Assembly: GCF_001747085.1 (NCBI RefSeq)
Contig: NZ_MDJD01000054.1
Coordinates: forward strand, 1,177,004 to 1,241,003
Origin: Flavivirga aquatica
Lineage (GTDB): Bacteria; Bacteroidota; Bacteroidia; Flavobacteriales; Flavobacteriaceae
Length of the DNA: 64,000 nt
Direction of reading: 5' to 3'
The translations under genes were made by a program, and so were the position numbers. The notes under the pieces were generated by a model, which saw only the letters and a list, made by a program, of their open reading frames with translations, did no database searches and was not told the origin of the DNA. Positions 39,510 through 49,094 of the stretch are shown in pieces. The first letter of the stretch is position 1. Every line of letters begins with the position of its first letter.

Positions 39510-40013
39510 AACTACAAAAAAATCTTTTTCTAAAAAATAATTAAATGCAATAACTCTAGTTGAATCTTTATGAGGTTTTAAATAATTTTTTTCTTTCATT
39601 TTAATCAAAATTGAGTTATTACCCAAAATAGTAGGTGTATAATAAAATGAAAATAATATAGTGTCATTAATTTTACTTGAAGGAGGTAATACAGAATCAC
39701 ATTTTTTATCAAAATCCCTTCTCATTTCTAATAATTTTTTCTTTGGACTAAATATAAGACAAGCATCAATTACTTTAAAATCTTCATCTGTAAAATTAAT
39801 ACTATCATTAAAAGGATGAAAAAATGCTATTTCGATTTTTTGCTTTTTATTTAATTTTAAAGTATCACTTAAAGTTATTTCCACAAAAGCATTATCAGAA
39901 GAGGTTTCTTTATTATCTATATAACTTTTAGAGTCTTTTTTCTCCACAAGATTACAACTAGCCAACGCAATAAACAATAAACAACCACAAAAATTAATAT
40001 ATATATATTTCAT
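39498..40013 (-). CDS. lipoprotein, immunity candidate of tip 3, 3' end cut
   Basis: 171 residues. Lipoprotein signal at 1-20 (LFIALASC) places it in the envelope. The C-terminal codons read FFVV and then run into the C-run as PPR-stop, which is sequence of the element end; the natural C-terminus is therefore lost or replaced. It lies 19 bases after the tip gene, where immunity genes sit in the other units. A periplasmic immunity protein would fit a toxin that acts in the envelope. No family recognised. Confidence 0.7.
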   Translation of the reverse strand: MKYIYINFCGCLLFIALASCNLVEKKDSKSYIDNKETSSDNAFVEITLSDTLKLNKKQKIEIAFFHPFNDSINFTDEDFKVIDACLIFSPKKKLLEMRRDFDKKCDSVLPPSSKINDTILFSFYYTPTILGNNSILIKMKEKNYLKPHKDSTRVIAFNYFLEKDFFVVPPR

Positions 40014-40032
40014 TATAAACTCTTATCTTTTT

Positions 40033-41181
40033 TTAAAACTCATCATATTTTCGTTTAAACCTAGCTTTATCTATACTGTCAACTTTCCTTTTATTTTCTT
40101 CAGTATCTAAAAAAGTTGTATCAGAAGTACTTACACTTACGCCGTATCTTCCATTTCTTATATGTATCCTACTAGCTTTCGAGCTTTCCTTTACTATAGG
40201 AATTGTTATTGTTTGCTTAGTGCTATTTGGAGTATTAAGCACACCACTTTCTCCTACAGCTTTTATAACATTAACTATTGCTTTTTTTCCATCTGCTATT
40301 TGTCCTTTAACGGTTTGTCCCTGAGGTGTTCTCTTGTCAATTTTAAACCCTCTACTTGTTGGAGCCTTAAGACTTTTATTAATACTAGTGAAAGCAAATA
40401 ATCCTCCTCCTAAATCAAACCAAGCTAAAATTTCACCTTTACGACCTGCTACCCATCCATCTGTACTAAACCCTCCATCACTAAATGCAAAACCAGCTTT
40501 TGGAGTTAAAAAATCTAAAATACCACTAGACCAATTAACTGAACCGTCTTTTGGATTTGCTCTTCCTGAAGAAGTTGCTCCTCCCCAATTTATCTCAAAA
40601 GATATGGGCTTTGTCGTAAAATCTGGTGTCAATGTACCAAATACATTCACTTCATGGTCAACTTCGGAATTTAAATCACTCCAAATAGGATTATTTACAT
40701 CATACATATCACTATTCCCCCAATCTCCAACATCTTTATAATAATTCTCATTTTGAGCAACTATATCTGTCCATGTAACTGGATTTTGAAGAGTATAACC
40801 ATACATTAATTGTGTCAACGGGTTATTTACATCTTGAGCTATATATGTAGGTCCAACTATTCCTGGCTGTATAGTGTATCCTACTAAAATTCCATTTTGT
40901 ACAATTGGTTCTAATCCCTCTAGTTCTGTAGACATTATAGGTGTATTTCCACTAAACTGATATGGAGAATACCAAGGATAACCATGTACCAATGGGTCAA
41001 CAGCAAAAAACCTACCCACTCTTGGGTCATGCATCCTGTAGTTATAGTTCAAAGAATTTCCTTCGCCTTTAATTTCATCATCCTTCTCTTGTCCTTGGAA
41101 GCCGTATCTATATGAGTCCGAGCTACCATGCCTATTGGGTAGCAGCATACCAAATGGATAGTAGTCATTGCGTTTTTTCAC
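40033..41181 (-). CDS. orphan Rhs C-terminal tip 3
   Basis: 382 residues if the GTG at 41181 is used ([13 protein letters not shown]); the first 6 codons come from the left end of E4. Core motifs [17 protein letters not shown] and [15 protein letters not shown] are complete. The toxin part (last 150 residues or so) starts after an aromatic-rich stretch and includes [19 protein letters not shown] and [18 protein letters not shown] do not recognise a catalytic motif. The target cannot be named. Confidence 0.78.
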   Translation of the reverse strand: MKKRNDYYPFGMLLPNRHGSSDSYRYGFQGQEKDDEIKGEGNSLNYNYRMHDPRVGRFFAVDPLVHGYPWYSPYQFSGNTPIMSTELEGLEPIVQNGILVGYTIQPGIVGPTYIAQDVNNPLTQLMYGYTLQNPVTWTDIVAQNENYYKDVGDWGNSDMYDVNNPIWSDLNSEVDHEVNVFGTLTPDFTTKPISFEINWGGATSSGRANPKDGSVNWSSGILDFLTPKAGFAFSDGGFSTDGWVAGRKGEILAWFDLGGGLFAFTSINKSLKAPTSRGFKIDKRTPQGQTVKGQIADGKKAIVNVIKAVGESGVLNTPNSTKQTITIPIVKESSKASRIHIRNGRYGVSVSTSDTTFLDTEENKRKVDSIDKARFKRKYDEF

Positions 41182-42060
41182 AAAAAATCACTTTTTTTTA
41201 ACGCATACCCTATATAAAAGTACCTTTCTAAAATTTTTAAGAACGTAGTGCCTTTCAGCATCATAAATATAGTACTTTATCATAAATCCATCGCAGGTAA
41301 AATCCAGTTTTTTGTAAGCAAAAAGCCTCGGCATGTTACATAATTGGCATTATAAGTTCGCTTCGCACAGTTTTTGATGTGTTATTTTTTGCTGTTTAAA
41401 AACTGTCGTTATAATGTAAATTATGTAAAATACTCCCTCTCGCCCAACTTCCGACGCTCACTTCTGAACTTCGATTACTATTTTTAGTTTTTATTGGAGA
41501 AGATTATGAAGACTAACGCCCTGCGGTTGTTGCATTTTAAAAAGCTGAAGATTTACAAACTTAAAACTTCGGGATTAGCACCTTGTCTTAATCAATCTTC
41601 AGCTTTTTAAAATGTTAGATTAAGCGACGATTGAGCGTCACGTAGTAATGACGGAACGAGTTGTACAAAAAAACAAGCAAAGAAGTAAGGCAAGCTTTTT
41701 CGCTTGATGTCTTTTTGCGACGTTTTTTTGTGCAAATTCGGTGCGATGGCTTACGAAGTAAATAAATATGTTTTCCTAGTGCGCTGGCAGAAGTGGCGGC
41801 TAAAAGCGCAAAAGCATAGCGGCAATTTTACATAATAGCAGTTATAACTACGCCCGCAACAATAAAAAATCGCCGAAGGCAACCAAAAAGGGATGCTATT
41901 ATAACTACTATTATGTAACGTTGCTTGGGGCGGTTTTTGGCTTTTTAGCGGTGGATGTAGCTCTTTGTGATTGTGAGGTACGAACAATTGCAATGTGCTG
42001 CAATAGCTTGGATAGACAAAAATTGCTGTGCGGTGGCGAGGGGTGGCTTTTGTTTTATAA
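41182..42060. repeat. E4 left end: structured non-coding region
   Basis: GAACGTA (41241-41247), mini-hairpin GCCTTTCAGC (41250-41259), box TATATTTAT on the minus strand (41263-41271), H1 (41336-41428), a 21-base perfect stem CATTTTAAAAAGCTGAAGATT (41533-41553 with 41594-41614) and H2 (41828-41918). Compared with E2 the long stem has A-T changed to C-G on both arms (GATGAAG to GCTGAAG), so the pairing is kept. Confidence 0.8.
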
Positions 42061-42065
42061 GGATT

Positions 42066-42326
42066 TTATTTTCCGTAATGATAACGACAAGCTGCGATTA
42101 ACAACTGTTCGCTTTCATATTTATAAACTAAACGATGTTCTGATGTTATTCTTCTTGACCAATAACCTTGTAAATCTCCTTTTAAAGCTTCTGGTTTTCC
42201 TATGCCTTCAAAAGGTGTTCGCATACAACTTTTAATGAGTTCGTTAATTCGTTTTACTAGTTTCTTATCGACTTTTTGCCAATACAAATAATCTTCCCAA
42301 GAAGATGTAGACCAAGTTAATTTCAT
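42066..42326 (-). CDS. yoeB: YoeB/Txe-family toxin
   Basis: 86 residues, the usual length. WSTSSWEDYLYWQKVDKKLVKRINELI, split by family standard into the first helix pair, then PFEGIGKPEALKGDLQGYWSRRI and the end ACRYHYGK, where the His-Tyr pair is catalytic in YoeB. It cuts mRNA at the ribosomal A site. The start codon follows the antitoxin stop without a gap. Confidence 0.92.
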   Translation of the reverse strand: MKLTWSTSSWEDYLYWQKVDKKLVKRINELIKSCMRTPFEGIGKPEALKGDLQGYWSRRITSEHRLVYKYESEQLLIAACRYHYGK

Positions 42327-42575
42327 TTATTCAATTAAGTCTTTTTCAATGCCTTTTCCTGCTTCTAATTCTTTTATAGAGTTTAATAAAACATCTCTGT
42401 TTTTTCCTGTTAGCAGATAGGTCGTTTCTTTTAATGAATTGTATTCATCCAATGATATTAAAACGAGATCTTTACCGCTTTTACGCTTGATAACGATATC
42501 GCTTACATCATTGATTACTTTATCGAACCAATGTTTTAAGTTTGAACGAAAGTCTGTGTAATTTACTGTTTCCAT
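42327..42575 (-). CDS. yefM: YefM/Phd-family antitoxin
   Basis: 82 residues; METVNYTDFRSNLKHWFDKV and GKDLVLISLDEYNSLKETTYLL are the Phd/YefM DNA-binding fold, the rest is the toxin-binding tail. The -7 box TATCTTTG ends only 4 bases before the ATG, so the mRNA is probably leaderless. Confidence 0.92.
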   Translation of the reverse strand: METVNYTDFRSNLKHWFDKVINDVSDIVIKRKSGKDLVLISLDEYNSLKETTYLLTGKNRDVLLNSIKELEAGKGIEKDLIE

Positions 42576-42613
42576 AATACAAAGATAATAAAAAGTACTT
42601 AAAAAAGTACTTT
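42576..42613 (-). promoter_or_regulatory. yefM promoter and operator
   Basis: Two copies of the palindrome AAGTACTT (42593-42600 and 42605-42612), 12 bases apart, lie just upstream of the TATCTTTG box (42580-42587). YefM is known to bind paired palindromes of TGTACA type, so this is the likely operator for autoregulation. Confidence 0.7.
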
Positions 42614-42624
42614 TTATATTACTA

Positions 42625-43248
42625 TTATTTTAACTTGTTAATTACGACTTTGGTAAGACCTGTATATTCTATGATTTTTTCAATAGGTTCTCTGTTCACT
42701 TTCATGATTTTTGCCATTTCTTTTTTACCTTGCTTAACACCTTCTTCTTTTCCTTTGTCTAAAGCTGCTTTTTCAAACCGTCTTTTAAGCTCAAAAGCAG
42801 GTACATACTTTGTACTAGCTTCTAGTTCTTTTAAAAGACCTGTTGCTGCAAAACTATAACAAGTACTTTCAGTGATAATTAAATGTTCTAGTACTGGAAC
42901 TTTCATAATCCTACCCACTTGTATCATATGATCAGTAATATCTTTATCGGCTTCCGATGGTTTTAGTGTGCCTGACGGGTGATTATGAACCAATATTAAC
43001 TTTACAGCTCGTTTCTGTAAAGGAATACTAAAAACCTCCATCGGTTCTACAATCGTAGCTTTAAAGCTCCCCATACTTACCAATTCGATGTTTAATATTT
43101 TATTGGCGTTATCTAAACTTATCGTCCAAAAGTGTTCTCTACCTCTATCTACTTTTTGTTCTCGTAACAAAATACGCTGCATAACTCCATAAATATCATC
43201 GGCATCTTGTATCTTGATTTTTGTTTTCTCAGTCAATCTTATATTCAT
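42625..43248 (-). CDS. RadC-like JAB-domain protein with added tail
   Basis: 207 residues. The JAMM metal motif HNHPSGTLKPSEAD is complete in the middle. Normal RadC proteins have an N-terminal helix-hairpin-helix part, absent here, as in the short RadC forms carried by mobile elements. After the JAB domain comes an unusual tail (GKEEGVKQGKKEMAKIMKV ... IIEYTGLTKVVINKL) that resembles the C-terminal helical repeats of Rpn/PD-(D/E)XK transposase-like proteins. It lies directly upstream of the yefM-yoeB pair and downstream of int2. Confidence 0.82.
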   Translation of the reverse strand: MNIRLTEKTKIKIQDADDIYGVMQRILLREQKVDRGREHFWTISLDNANKILNIELVSMGSFKATIVEPMEVFSIPLQKRAVKLILVHNHPSGTLKPSEADKDITDHMIQVGRIMKVPVLEHLIITESTCYSFAATGLLKELEASTKYVPAFELKRRFEKAALDKGKEEGVKQGKKEMAKIMKVNREPIEKIIEYTGLTKVVINKLK

Positions 43249-43279
43249 TTTGATGAAGTGTAAAGTTAGTATTTGTTTT

Positions 43280-44272
43280 TTATTTAAAGGGATGGAAGTT
43301 ATTTACGGTTTCGTGTAGACTTTCTAAATCGTCTTGCTCATACCTTTCTGTGGAACTTATGTATTTATGTCCTGCTAAATATTGAGTTTTTCGTAATCCG
43401 TTTTGTTTTAACCAATGAATAATAACACTTGTTCTTATCTGCTTTACATCTATAAAACTGTTATTGATTTCTTTTAATTCTTTAGCTAGTTTATAGATTG
43501 TATTATGTAGTTTAAAGCTCTTGCCGATTGGTAACAATAATTGTTCGGTGGCTTTATTGGTTTCTTGTAAAATTTTTGGTCTAATCTCATTTATATACTC
43601 CATAAATTCCATGAGTTGGAACGGTTTTAATTCGATTTCGCGTGAGTTACTTTTTTTAGTTCCTGGCACTTCTATTTTACCTTTATAAAGCTGTATATTT
43701 TCTACTTCTAATAATTGTAAATCTCTTGTGTTTAATCCTTGATAAACTAATAAACCTATAATTATTTTATTACGTTTTCTTGCTATTTCTTTCCCTTTAT
43801 TTATGGGATAACTATAATATAAACCTTCCAATTCTTCGTACTCTAAATAATTGCTAATAACGGACTTTTTAACACCTTTTATATTGAGTTCTTTTATGAT
43901 GTTTTGCGCTCTGTAATTTCCTTCTACTAAATAATCAAAATAGGTTTTTAGATTACCAACATACGTTTTTAGCGTTATTGGTTTTAACTTTCCTTTTCGT
44001 AAATATTCTATGTATTTTAAAAAAGTTTTATAATCTATAGTTTCTGCTGTTGTTCCATAACTTACACACCATTTATTAAATCTAGTGACGTTTCTTTGAT
44101 AGGTAATAATGGTTTTTTCATTATAACCATTCTTTTCAAGATAATGAGTGTATTTATTTGCAGTATTTGCCATCGCGCCAGCTGGCTCATTCGCTAAAAA
44201 TGTACACTGTACATTTTCTTTACGCTCTGCCCTGTAACCGTTTTTCTCTAAATAATGTTCGTACGTTTTCAT
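43280..44272 (-). CDS. tyrosine recombinase int2 (E4), with N-terminal insertion
   Basis: 330 residues against 293 in E5. The words YEHYLEKNGY and YTHYLEKNGY occur twice, 38 residues apart, with an inserted stretch (RAERKENVQCTFLANEPAG ...) between. The inserted DNA holds the perfect palindrome AAAATGTACA-C-TGTACATTTT (44197-44217). The catalytic part has VYQGLNTRDLQLL (no Arg after GL), KQIRTSVIIHWLKQNGLR and AGHKYISSTERY. An internal start at MANTANKYTHY would remove the insertion. Confidence 0.83.
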   Translation of the reverse strand: MKTYEHYLEKNGYRAERKENVQCTFLANEPAGAMANTANKYTHYLEKNGYNEKTIITYQRNVTRFNKWCVSYGTTAETIDYKTFLKYIEYLRKGKLKPITLKTYVGNLKTYFDYLVEGNYRAQNIIKELNIKGVKKSVISNYLEYEELEGLYYSYPINKGKEIARKRNKIIIGLLVYQGLNTRDLQLLEVENIQLYKGKIEVPGTKKSNSREIELKPFQLMEFMEYINEIRPKILQETNKATEQLLLPIGKSFKLHNTIYKLAKELKEINNSFIDVKQIRTSVIIHWLKQNGLRKTQYLAGHKYISSTERYEQDDLESLHETVNNFHPFK

Positions 44273-45194
44273 CGCCTGTGAGTTCTAAAAAGTGTGTGTA
44301 AATTTGTGTAGATTCTAATGATGCATGTCCTAAAAATGTGCTGATATGCTCTATGTCTGCCCCTTGTTCTAATAGATGTGTTGCTATGCTATGCCGTAAG
44401 CTGTGAAGTGTAATATTACGTTCTTGTAAATCTTTATTTTCTGTTACTTTTATAATGGCTTTTAGTCGGTTTGCAAAGCTCATTCCTAATAATCTGCCGC
44501 CTCGGTAATTGATGAATAAGGCTTCTGTTTCTTTACTTTTATAAAATTCTGTGCGCCAATCGTAAATATAGGTTTCGAGGATTTTTAAACTATGATTATT
44601 AAGCGGTACAAAACGTTCTTTATAATTCTTACCTTTTCTAACAAATAAACGTTGTTTATCAAAAAGGATGTCACTTATATTTAAATGTACTAGTTCATTT
44701 CTTCGTAATCCACAACTATAACCGCATACTAAAATAGCTTTATCTCGATGTCTTATTTTATCATCTCCATGACTATAATTTGTGGCTTCAAAAAGTTGTT
44801 TGATTTCTTCTTGTGTTAGCACATTTAAACTATCCTTTTCGTTTCTTTCTTCTCGTTTTAGGTGAATATTAATGCCTTTATGATTGTGTTGTTTTAAGTA
44901 TTCTCTAAACTTATAAAGTGCTTGTTGGTGTTTATTTAAATGTCCTTTGCTTATTCCTCCTGCTCGCCTTTGGTTGGGTCGAGATTTTAAGTGATTATAA
45001 TACGCTGTTACATGCTGGGTCTGTATGTGATTGATTTGATTTATGCTTTTATTTTCTAAGTAATTAAAAAACTCTCGTAAGTGAATAGGTAGTAAATAAA
45101 CCGTGTTTTCTGAATAACCTAAAATATCTAACCATGTCTTAAAGGCTATTAATAATTCTTTATAACTAGGGTTATTTAGGTTTAAATTTTTCAT
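44220..45194 (-). CDS. tyrosine recombinase int1 (E4)
   Basis: 324 residues. CGLRRNELVHL, HSLRHSIATHLLEQG and LGHASLESTQIYTHF give the complete catalytic set. The last 53 bases overlap int2 in another frame. Intact. Confidence 0.9.
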   Translation of the reverse strand: MKNLNLNNPSYKELLIAFKTWLDILGYSENTVYLLPIHLREFFNYLENKSINQINHIQTQHVTAYYNHLKSRPNQRRAGGISKGHLNKHQQALYKFREYLKQHNHKGINIHLKREERNEKDSLNVLTQEEIKQLFEATNYSHGDDKIRHRDKAILVCGYSCGLRRNELVHLNISDILFDKQRLFVRKGKNYKERFVPLNNHSLKILETYIYDWRTEFYKSKETEALFINYRGGRLLGMSFANRLKAIIKVTENKDLQERNITLHSLRHSIATHLLEQGADIEHISTFLGHASLESTQIYTHFLELTGDENVRTLFREKRLQGRA

Positions 45195-45299
45195 AATTAT
45201 CTACTAGATTTTTATTTAGGTATCTGTTTTTTGAACTTTCATGAACTACTCAGTTAACTATCTGATTATCAAAAACACTATTCGTCCATTTTATCCTTT

Positions 45300-46850
45300 G
45301 AACTATCATGAACTCCTTGAACTACTAATTCTTGTATCGTTGATTCTAAAACCTCTTGTATTTGTTTATATGTAGCTTCGTAATCATCATAGGTAACAAC
45401 TTCATATTGATAGCCTTTTCTTTTATCACCCTTAGGCTTTCTGTACTAAATTTGCTAATTGTAATTGTTGCATATAGCGTTTTTGATTACTTGGATTAAC
45501 ACGTAGTATTCTACGGATTTCTACATTAGTAAAAAGATTTTGGTTTTCCTTTTTTAAATACGCTTTAAGACATTCAAAAAAATATCTACAAGCTCCATTT
45601 AGTAAATCACTTTTGTGTAATAAAACATCTTTAATTAACTCGTTGGCTTCTTGTATATCTTCGATTGTTGTTTCTATATATTCTTCGCCAGTTTCTTTAT
45701 GGTATTGATTTTCTCTTTGCTGTTGCTTATAAAAAGTAATCGCTTCTATAAATTGTAAATAATGACTATTGGTTCTTCGGGGTTTAAATACAGATTGTGG
45801 TAACTCTAAATATTCTGCATAAGGATTAATGACTTTTATTGGTTTTAATACGCGTTGAACATTTTGTAATATATCTTTAGCTTCTATTTGCTCTTGTTCA
45901 TTAAGTTTTCCTGCACTTAAAAAACGCTGGTATTGCATGATTTTTTGATCTTGCTCTTCGCTTTCGTCTATGTACAATAAAAAGGAACGATTGCTATTAT
46001 CTTCGTAAATACTTTCTTGTGTAGTACAGCCTGCTACGCTTACAGGACCTTCAACCGTTAGATGGATGGTTTTTGTATTTCCTTTTCGGTCTTTGTGAAC
46101 TACTGTTTTTGTAATGCGCTTTTTAGATTGTAATTCGCGAAGTGGATAGAGTACAGATTCTGCCCCGTCTAAATCTTCTATCAATATTAATTTATGTTGT
46201 AGTTCTGTTCTATTAAAGTAATAAAAGGCGTTTGCACTTAATACTGTAATTTCTACTTTATCTTCTTCGGGTATCAGTTCTGCTACTTTAGATTGTAAAT
46301 GCGTTTTTCCAACTCCAGAACTTCCTAGACTTATACAATGTAAAGGATTCTTTGTTTTTCTTGATGTAAATATTAAGTACATTAAGATTCTATTATCAAC
46401 TTCCCCTATTACTCCAGATTTACCGATTAATTCGTTGGTCTTTTCTAATAGGTTGTTGCTTTGTAAAAATTGGATCGCTTCTTTTTCTTCTTTTGCCGTG
46501 AGTGTCTTACTAAATGGTTTTTGTAATTCTGCTTGTTTTGAAGTTAGTAAAAAACGATAGTTCTCTAATTCTTTGGTTAGTTCTTGTAATGTTTTTCTAA
46601 TAACACTTGTTCCTATTTCTAAACGTTCTGCACATTTGCGTACTAACTTTTCTACTTGGTTATCATTGTATAAATCGATACTTTGTCTTAATATATTTAA
46701 TACAGCTTTGGTTTTGGTTAACTTTTCTATACTTAATGTTACTCGTAAACTTTCTAATTTACTTAACTGTAAACCTCCTAAAATGTCTAATTCTATGGCT
46801 TTGGTTTTATAGATGTAGTTGTTTGGGTTTTGAGTGTCGAGATTGTTCAT
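45300..46850 (-). pseudogene. element ATPase (E4), frameshift near the 3' end
   Basis: The main frame (45432-46850, 472 residues from MNNLDTQNPNNY) has Walker A GSSGVGKTH and Walker B KLILIEDLDGAE, and ends early in QLANLVQKA. In another frame the lost end is visible: KGDKRKGYQYEVVTYDDYEA and on to a stop near 45300, matching KGKKGQTYHFEIININEYQ in E5. So a small indel near 45440 removed about 45 residues after the winged helix. It may still work, since ATPase and most of the winged helix remain. Confidence 0.75.
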
Positions 46851-46996
46851 AATTTGTAAACCTGCTAATATTTGGTACAAATCTATAAAATATTATTATT
46901 TATCAAAATAATATTTGATTTTATTATATAATTTATTAGCAATATATTTGCCGTTTAAGTGAATAAACCCTTATTACATACCAAATATTAGTTACA
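46851..46996. promoter_or_regulatory. E4 divergent control region
   Basis: A perfect 13-base inverted pair CTAATATTTGGTA (46865-46877) and TACCAAATATTAG (46979-46991) flanks the region; a second dyad AAATATTATT / AATAATATTT is at 46888-46916. TATATTTG (46943-46950) is a good -7 box for the XRE gene. These are likely operators for the XRE protein. The same block is at 53462-53607 in E5. Confidence 0.7.
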
Positions 46997-47341
46997 ATGC
47001 AGAGTTTCGGTAAAAAATTACGTGAATGTAGAGAAGTCAAAAAAATTTCTCAAAATGAATTAGCTAAACTTATTGAAGCTCATCATTCTATTATCGGTAA
47101 GTACGAACGTGATGAAGTTAAACCTTCTATAGATGTTGTTGTTAAAATTGCTAACACATTAAATACAACTGTTGGTTATTTACTTGGAGAGACTAAAGAT
47201 AATAATGCTTTACAGGATCCTTTAATGCTTAAACATCTTAATGAAATAAACAACCTACCTAATAAAGAAAAAGAAGCTTTATTACTTACTCTTGATGCTT
47301 TTTTAAGAGATTTTAAAACTAAACAAGCTTTCTCTTCTTAA
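46997..47341 (+). CDS. XRE-family regulator (E4)
   Basis: 114 residues. Helix-turn-helix in LRECREVKKISQNELAKLIE and HHSIIGKYERDEVKPSIDVV; helical tail LPNKEKEALLLTLDAFLRDF. Differs from the E5 regulator by one residue (KHL against KRL). Confidence 0.9.
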   Translation: MQSFGKKLRECREVKKISQNELAKLIEAHHSIIGKYERDEVKPSIDVVVKIANTLNTTVGYLLGETKDNNALQDPLMLKHLNEINNLPNKEKEALLLTLDAFLRDFKTKQAFSS

Positions 47342-47394
47342 AACTAAAAAAAGCCTCTACATCTCTGTAAAAGCTTTCTCTTTTTTATTACTCC

Positions 47395-47458
47395 TATCTG
47401 CCAATCTTTAACGCTACTAGGTACAACCTAGCAGTAGCAGCCTATGGAACAGCGGGGG
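47395..47458. repeat. right-end hairpin R5 of E4 (long form)
   Basis: ACGCTACTAGG, TACAA, CCTAGCAGTAGC, a spacer CAGCCTATGGAACA and GCGGGGG. This long form has a second half between hairpin and G-run, unlike R2 or R4. Confidence 0.7.
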
Positions 47459-47629
47459 AAAAAGAAGCCCTTAACGAACTTCTTTTCTTTTTACTTTTTT
47501 ATATTAAAACTTTAATTGCAATGGCCTTTTTTTTAAACCCCTCATTTACAACACAATCCCATTTATGGAACACGTTTTTGTAAAAGGTTCGTAGAGATTG
47601 CAGGCCAACACGTGCTACCTTAGCGGGGG
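47459..47629. repeat. fragment with terminator and right-end half R6
   Basis: 170 bases between two G-runs. It starts with a terminator-like stem (AAGAAG / CTTCTT with T-run) and ends in CCAACACGTGCTACCTTAGCGGGGG, the second half of a long-form right end. I see no gene. It looks like the leftover end of another element. Confidence 0.6.
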
Positions 47630-47670
47630 AAAACTGTTGCTTAAATTTTATTAATTTTCACTTGTTTTTA

Positions 47671-48106
47671 TCATGGAAATCGTTTTTTTTTAATGACTAA
47701 ATTATTATTTACTTTTATAATAGCTAAACTATCTCCCTTAAAATATTCGATATTTTCTAAAAATATACTTTTTTTATTAAAGAAATTATTAAATGGTATT
47801 TTTAATCCTATGGTATCTTTTTTTCTAAACTCAATAATGACTATATCTTTTTCAAATGTAGAATTTATATTTAAACCATATTTTTTAAAAAATTTGGGAG
47901 GTTCTCCCCCATTTATTATTAAAATATCATGAGATAATACAATTTCTTTACTTTTGTTATCTTTTATAATTTCTGATATTTTTATTGCGTCAGATAATTC
48001 AGAATTCCTGTTACTCATACAGGAATTCATAAAAAAAAACAAATATTAATACAATAAAATTAATTAGTCTTTTCTGGAGGGGTATAAAGCCCTTTATCTT
48101 TTTCAT
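47671..48106 (-). pseudogene. lipoprotein immunity candidate of tip 4, poly-T frameshift
   Basis: Read from the ATG at 48106 the N-terminus is MKKIKGFIPLQKRLINFIVL and IFVFF, then the frame breaks in a run of nine T (48031-48039); with eight T it would continue as MNSCMSNRNSELSD, giving a textbook lipoprotein signal with Cys in MNSC. The body runs to 47671. The start lies inside the original 3' end of the tip gene, a typical toxin/immunity overlap. It may be a true knockout, a phase-variable tract, or a sequencing error in a homopolymer. Confidence 0.65.
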
Positions 48107-49085
48107 TGAATCCATTTAAATCTGTTTTATCTAAATTTGCTTTTGCTTTTTTATATTACTCATCAGTTAATTTTGTTAATTCAATAGTATACCCATTTTC
48201 TGTTTTCTTTGCTGTATAAAAGCCTTCCTTATGAAATTCTTCTAACACTCTTAATGCCAATTCTTTTCTATTAAGGTTATTTTGCTTTTGTTTTAATTTA
48301 TCTGAAATCTTTCTACCTAATCTATTATTTAATAAATCAATAACTTCATCAGCCTGAAACAAATTTTTAAATTCTGTTGTATAAACATTTTCTCCTAATA
48401 ATAAATCAGCATTAGGGTTGCTCTCATGAGTATATCCTATCAACTCCGCTTCTTTAGAACTTATTTCATAAGCTATTGACGCTTGCCAAAGAACATGACG
48501 ATATGCATTTCTTAAATTGCCGTCTACATTTTTACCCAAATGCACATTTGTCGAAAAAACACCTGCACTTGTTGATAAATCACCATCTCCTCCCCAGTCA
48601 GGGGTTCCAACTTTCCATTTTGAATTAAGTGAGGCTGATGGATGGGAAGCACCTTTTTTTGTTAAAAAATTATAATCTAAACGAGTATACCAACCTGGAG
48701 AAGTAAAAAAGCCTCCATTATGATATTTAAGAGAATAACCACCACGACTTGTTGACTTCTTAACTGACTGTCCTTCAACAGGATTTAAAGGTAATTTGTT
48801 TATATAATAGCGAGAACCTTTTGCTACTGGAGTAGGTTCCAAACCTTCAAGTTCAATCATATCTACAACCCTATTTCCACTAAAGGAATATGGAGAATAA
48901 AAAGCATACATTGATGTTAACGGGTCAACCGCAAAGAACCTCCCCACCCGTGGGTCATGCATCCTATAATTGTAATTCAAGCTATTCCCTTCGCCTTTAA
49001 TTTCATTATCCATTTCCTGCCCTTGGAAGCCATACCTGTAAGAACTTGGTCCCTCACTACTACCATTACGATTAGGCAGCAGCAT
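48060..49085 (-). pseudogene. orphan Rhs C-terminal tip 4 (DUF6973-like), premature stop
   Basis: Core [17 protein letters not shown] and [15 protein letters not shown], then toxin domain with [19 protein letters not shown] and the following YTHE, which resemble the RHxxW ... HE pattern of the DUF6973 toxin family. The frame stops at TAA (48156) after TKLTDE, but continues in the same frame with good coding character (YKKAKANLDKTDLNGFNEKD to PPEKTN-stop at 48060). One base change would restore about 32 more residues. Both members of this pair are therefore damaged. Confidence 0.7.
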
Positions 49086-49094
49086 ACCAAAAGG

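Larger units (their letters stand above)
41157..47458. mobile_element. element E4
   Basis: From the PFGM junction of tip 3 (CCATTTGG) to hairpin R5. Contents: structured left end, yoeB/yefM-type pair, a radC-like gene, int2, int1, ATPase with a 3' frameshift, XRE gene. It differs clearly from E2/E3 but its ATPase start and XRE gene are nearly the same as in E5. Confidence 0.78.

Noticed and set aside
46573..46852. Plus-strand frames of about 80 residues opposite the ATPase starts (also 53184, 60799)
   Set aside because: They repeat in every element only because the ATPase gene on the other strand is conserved.
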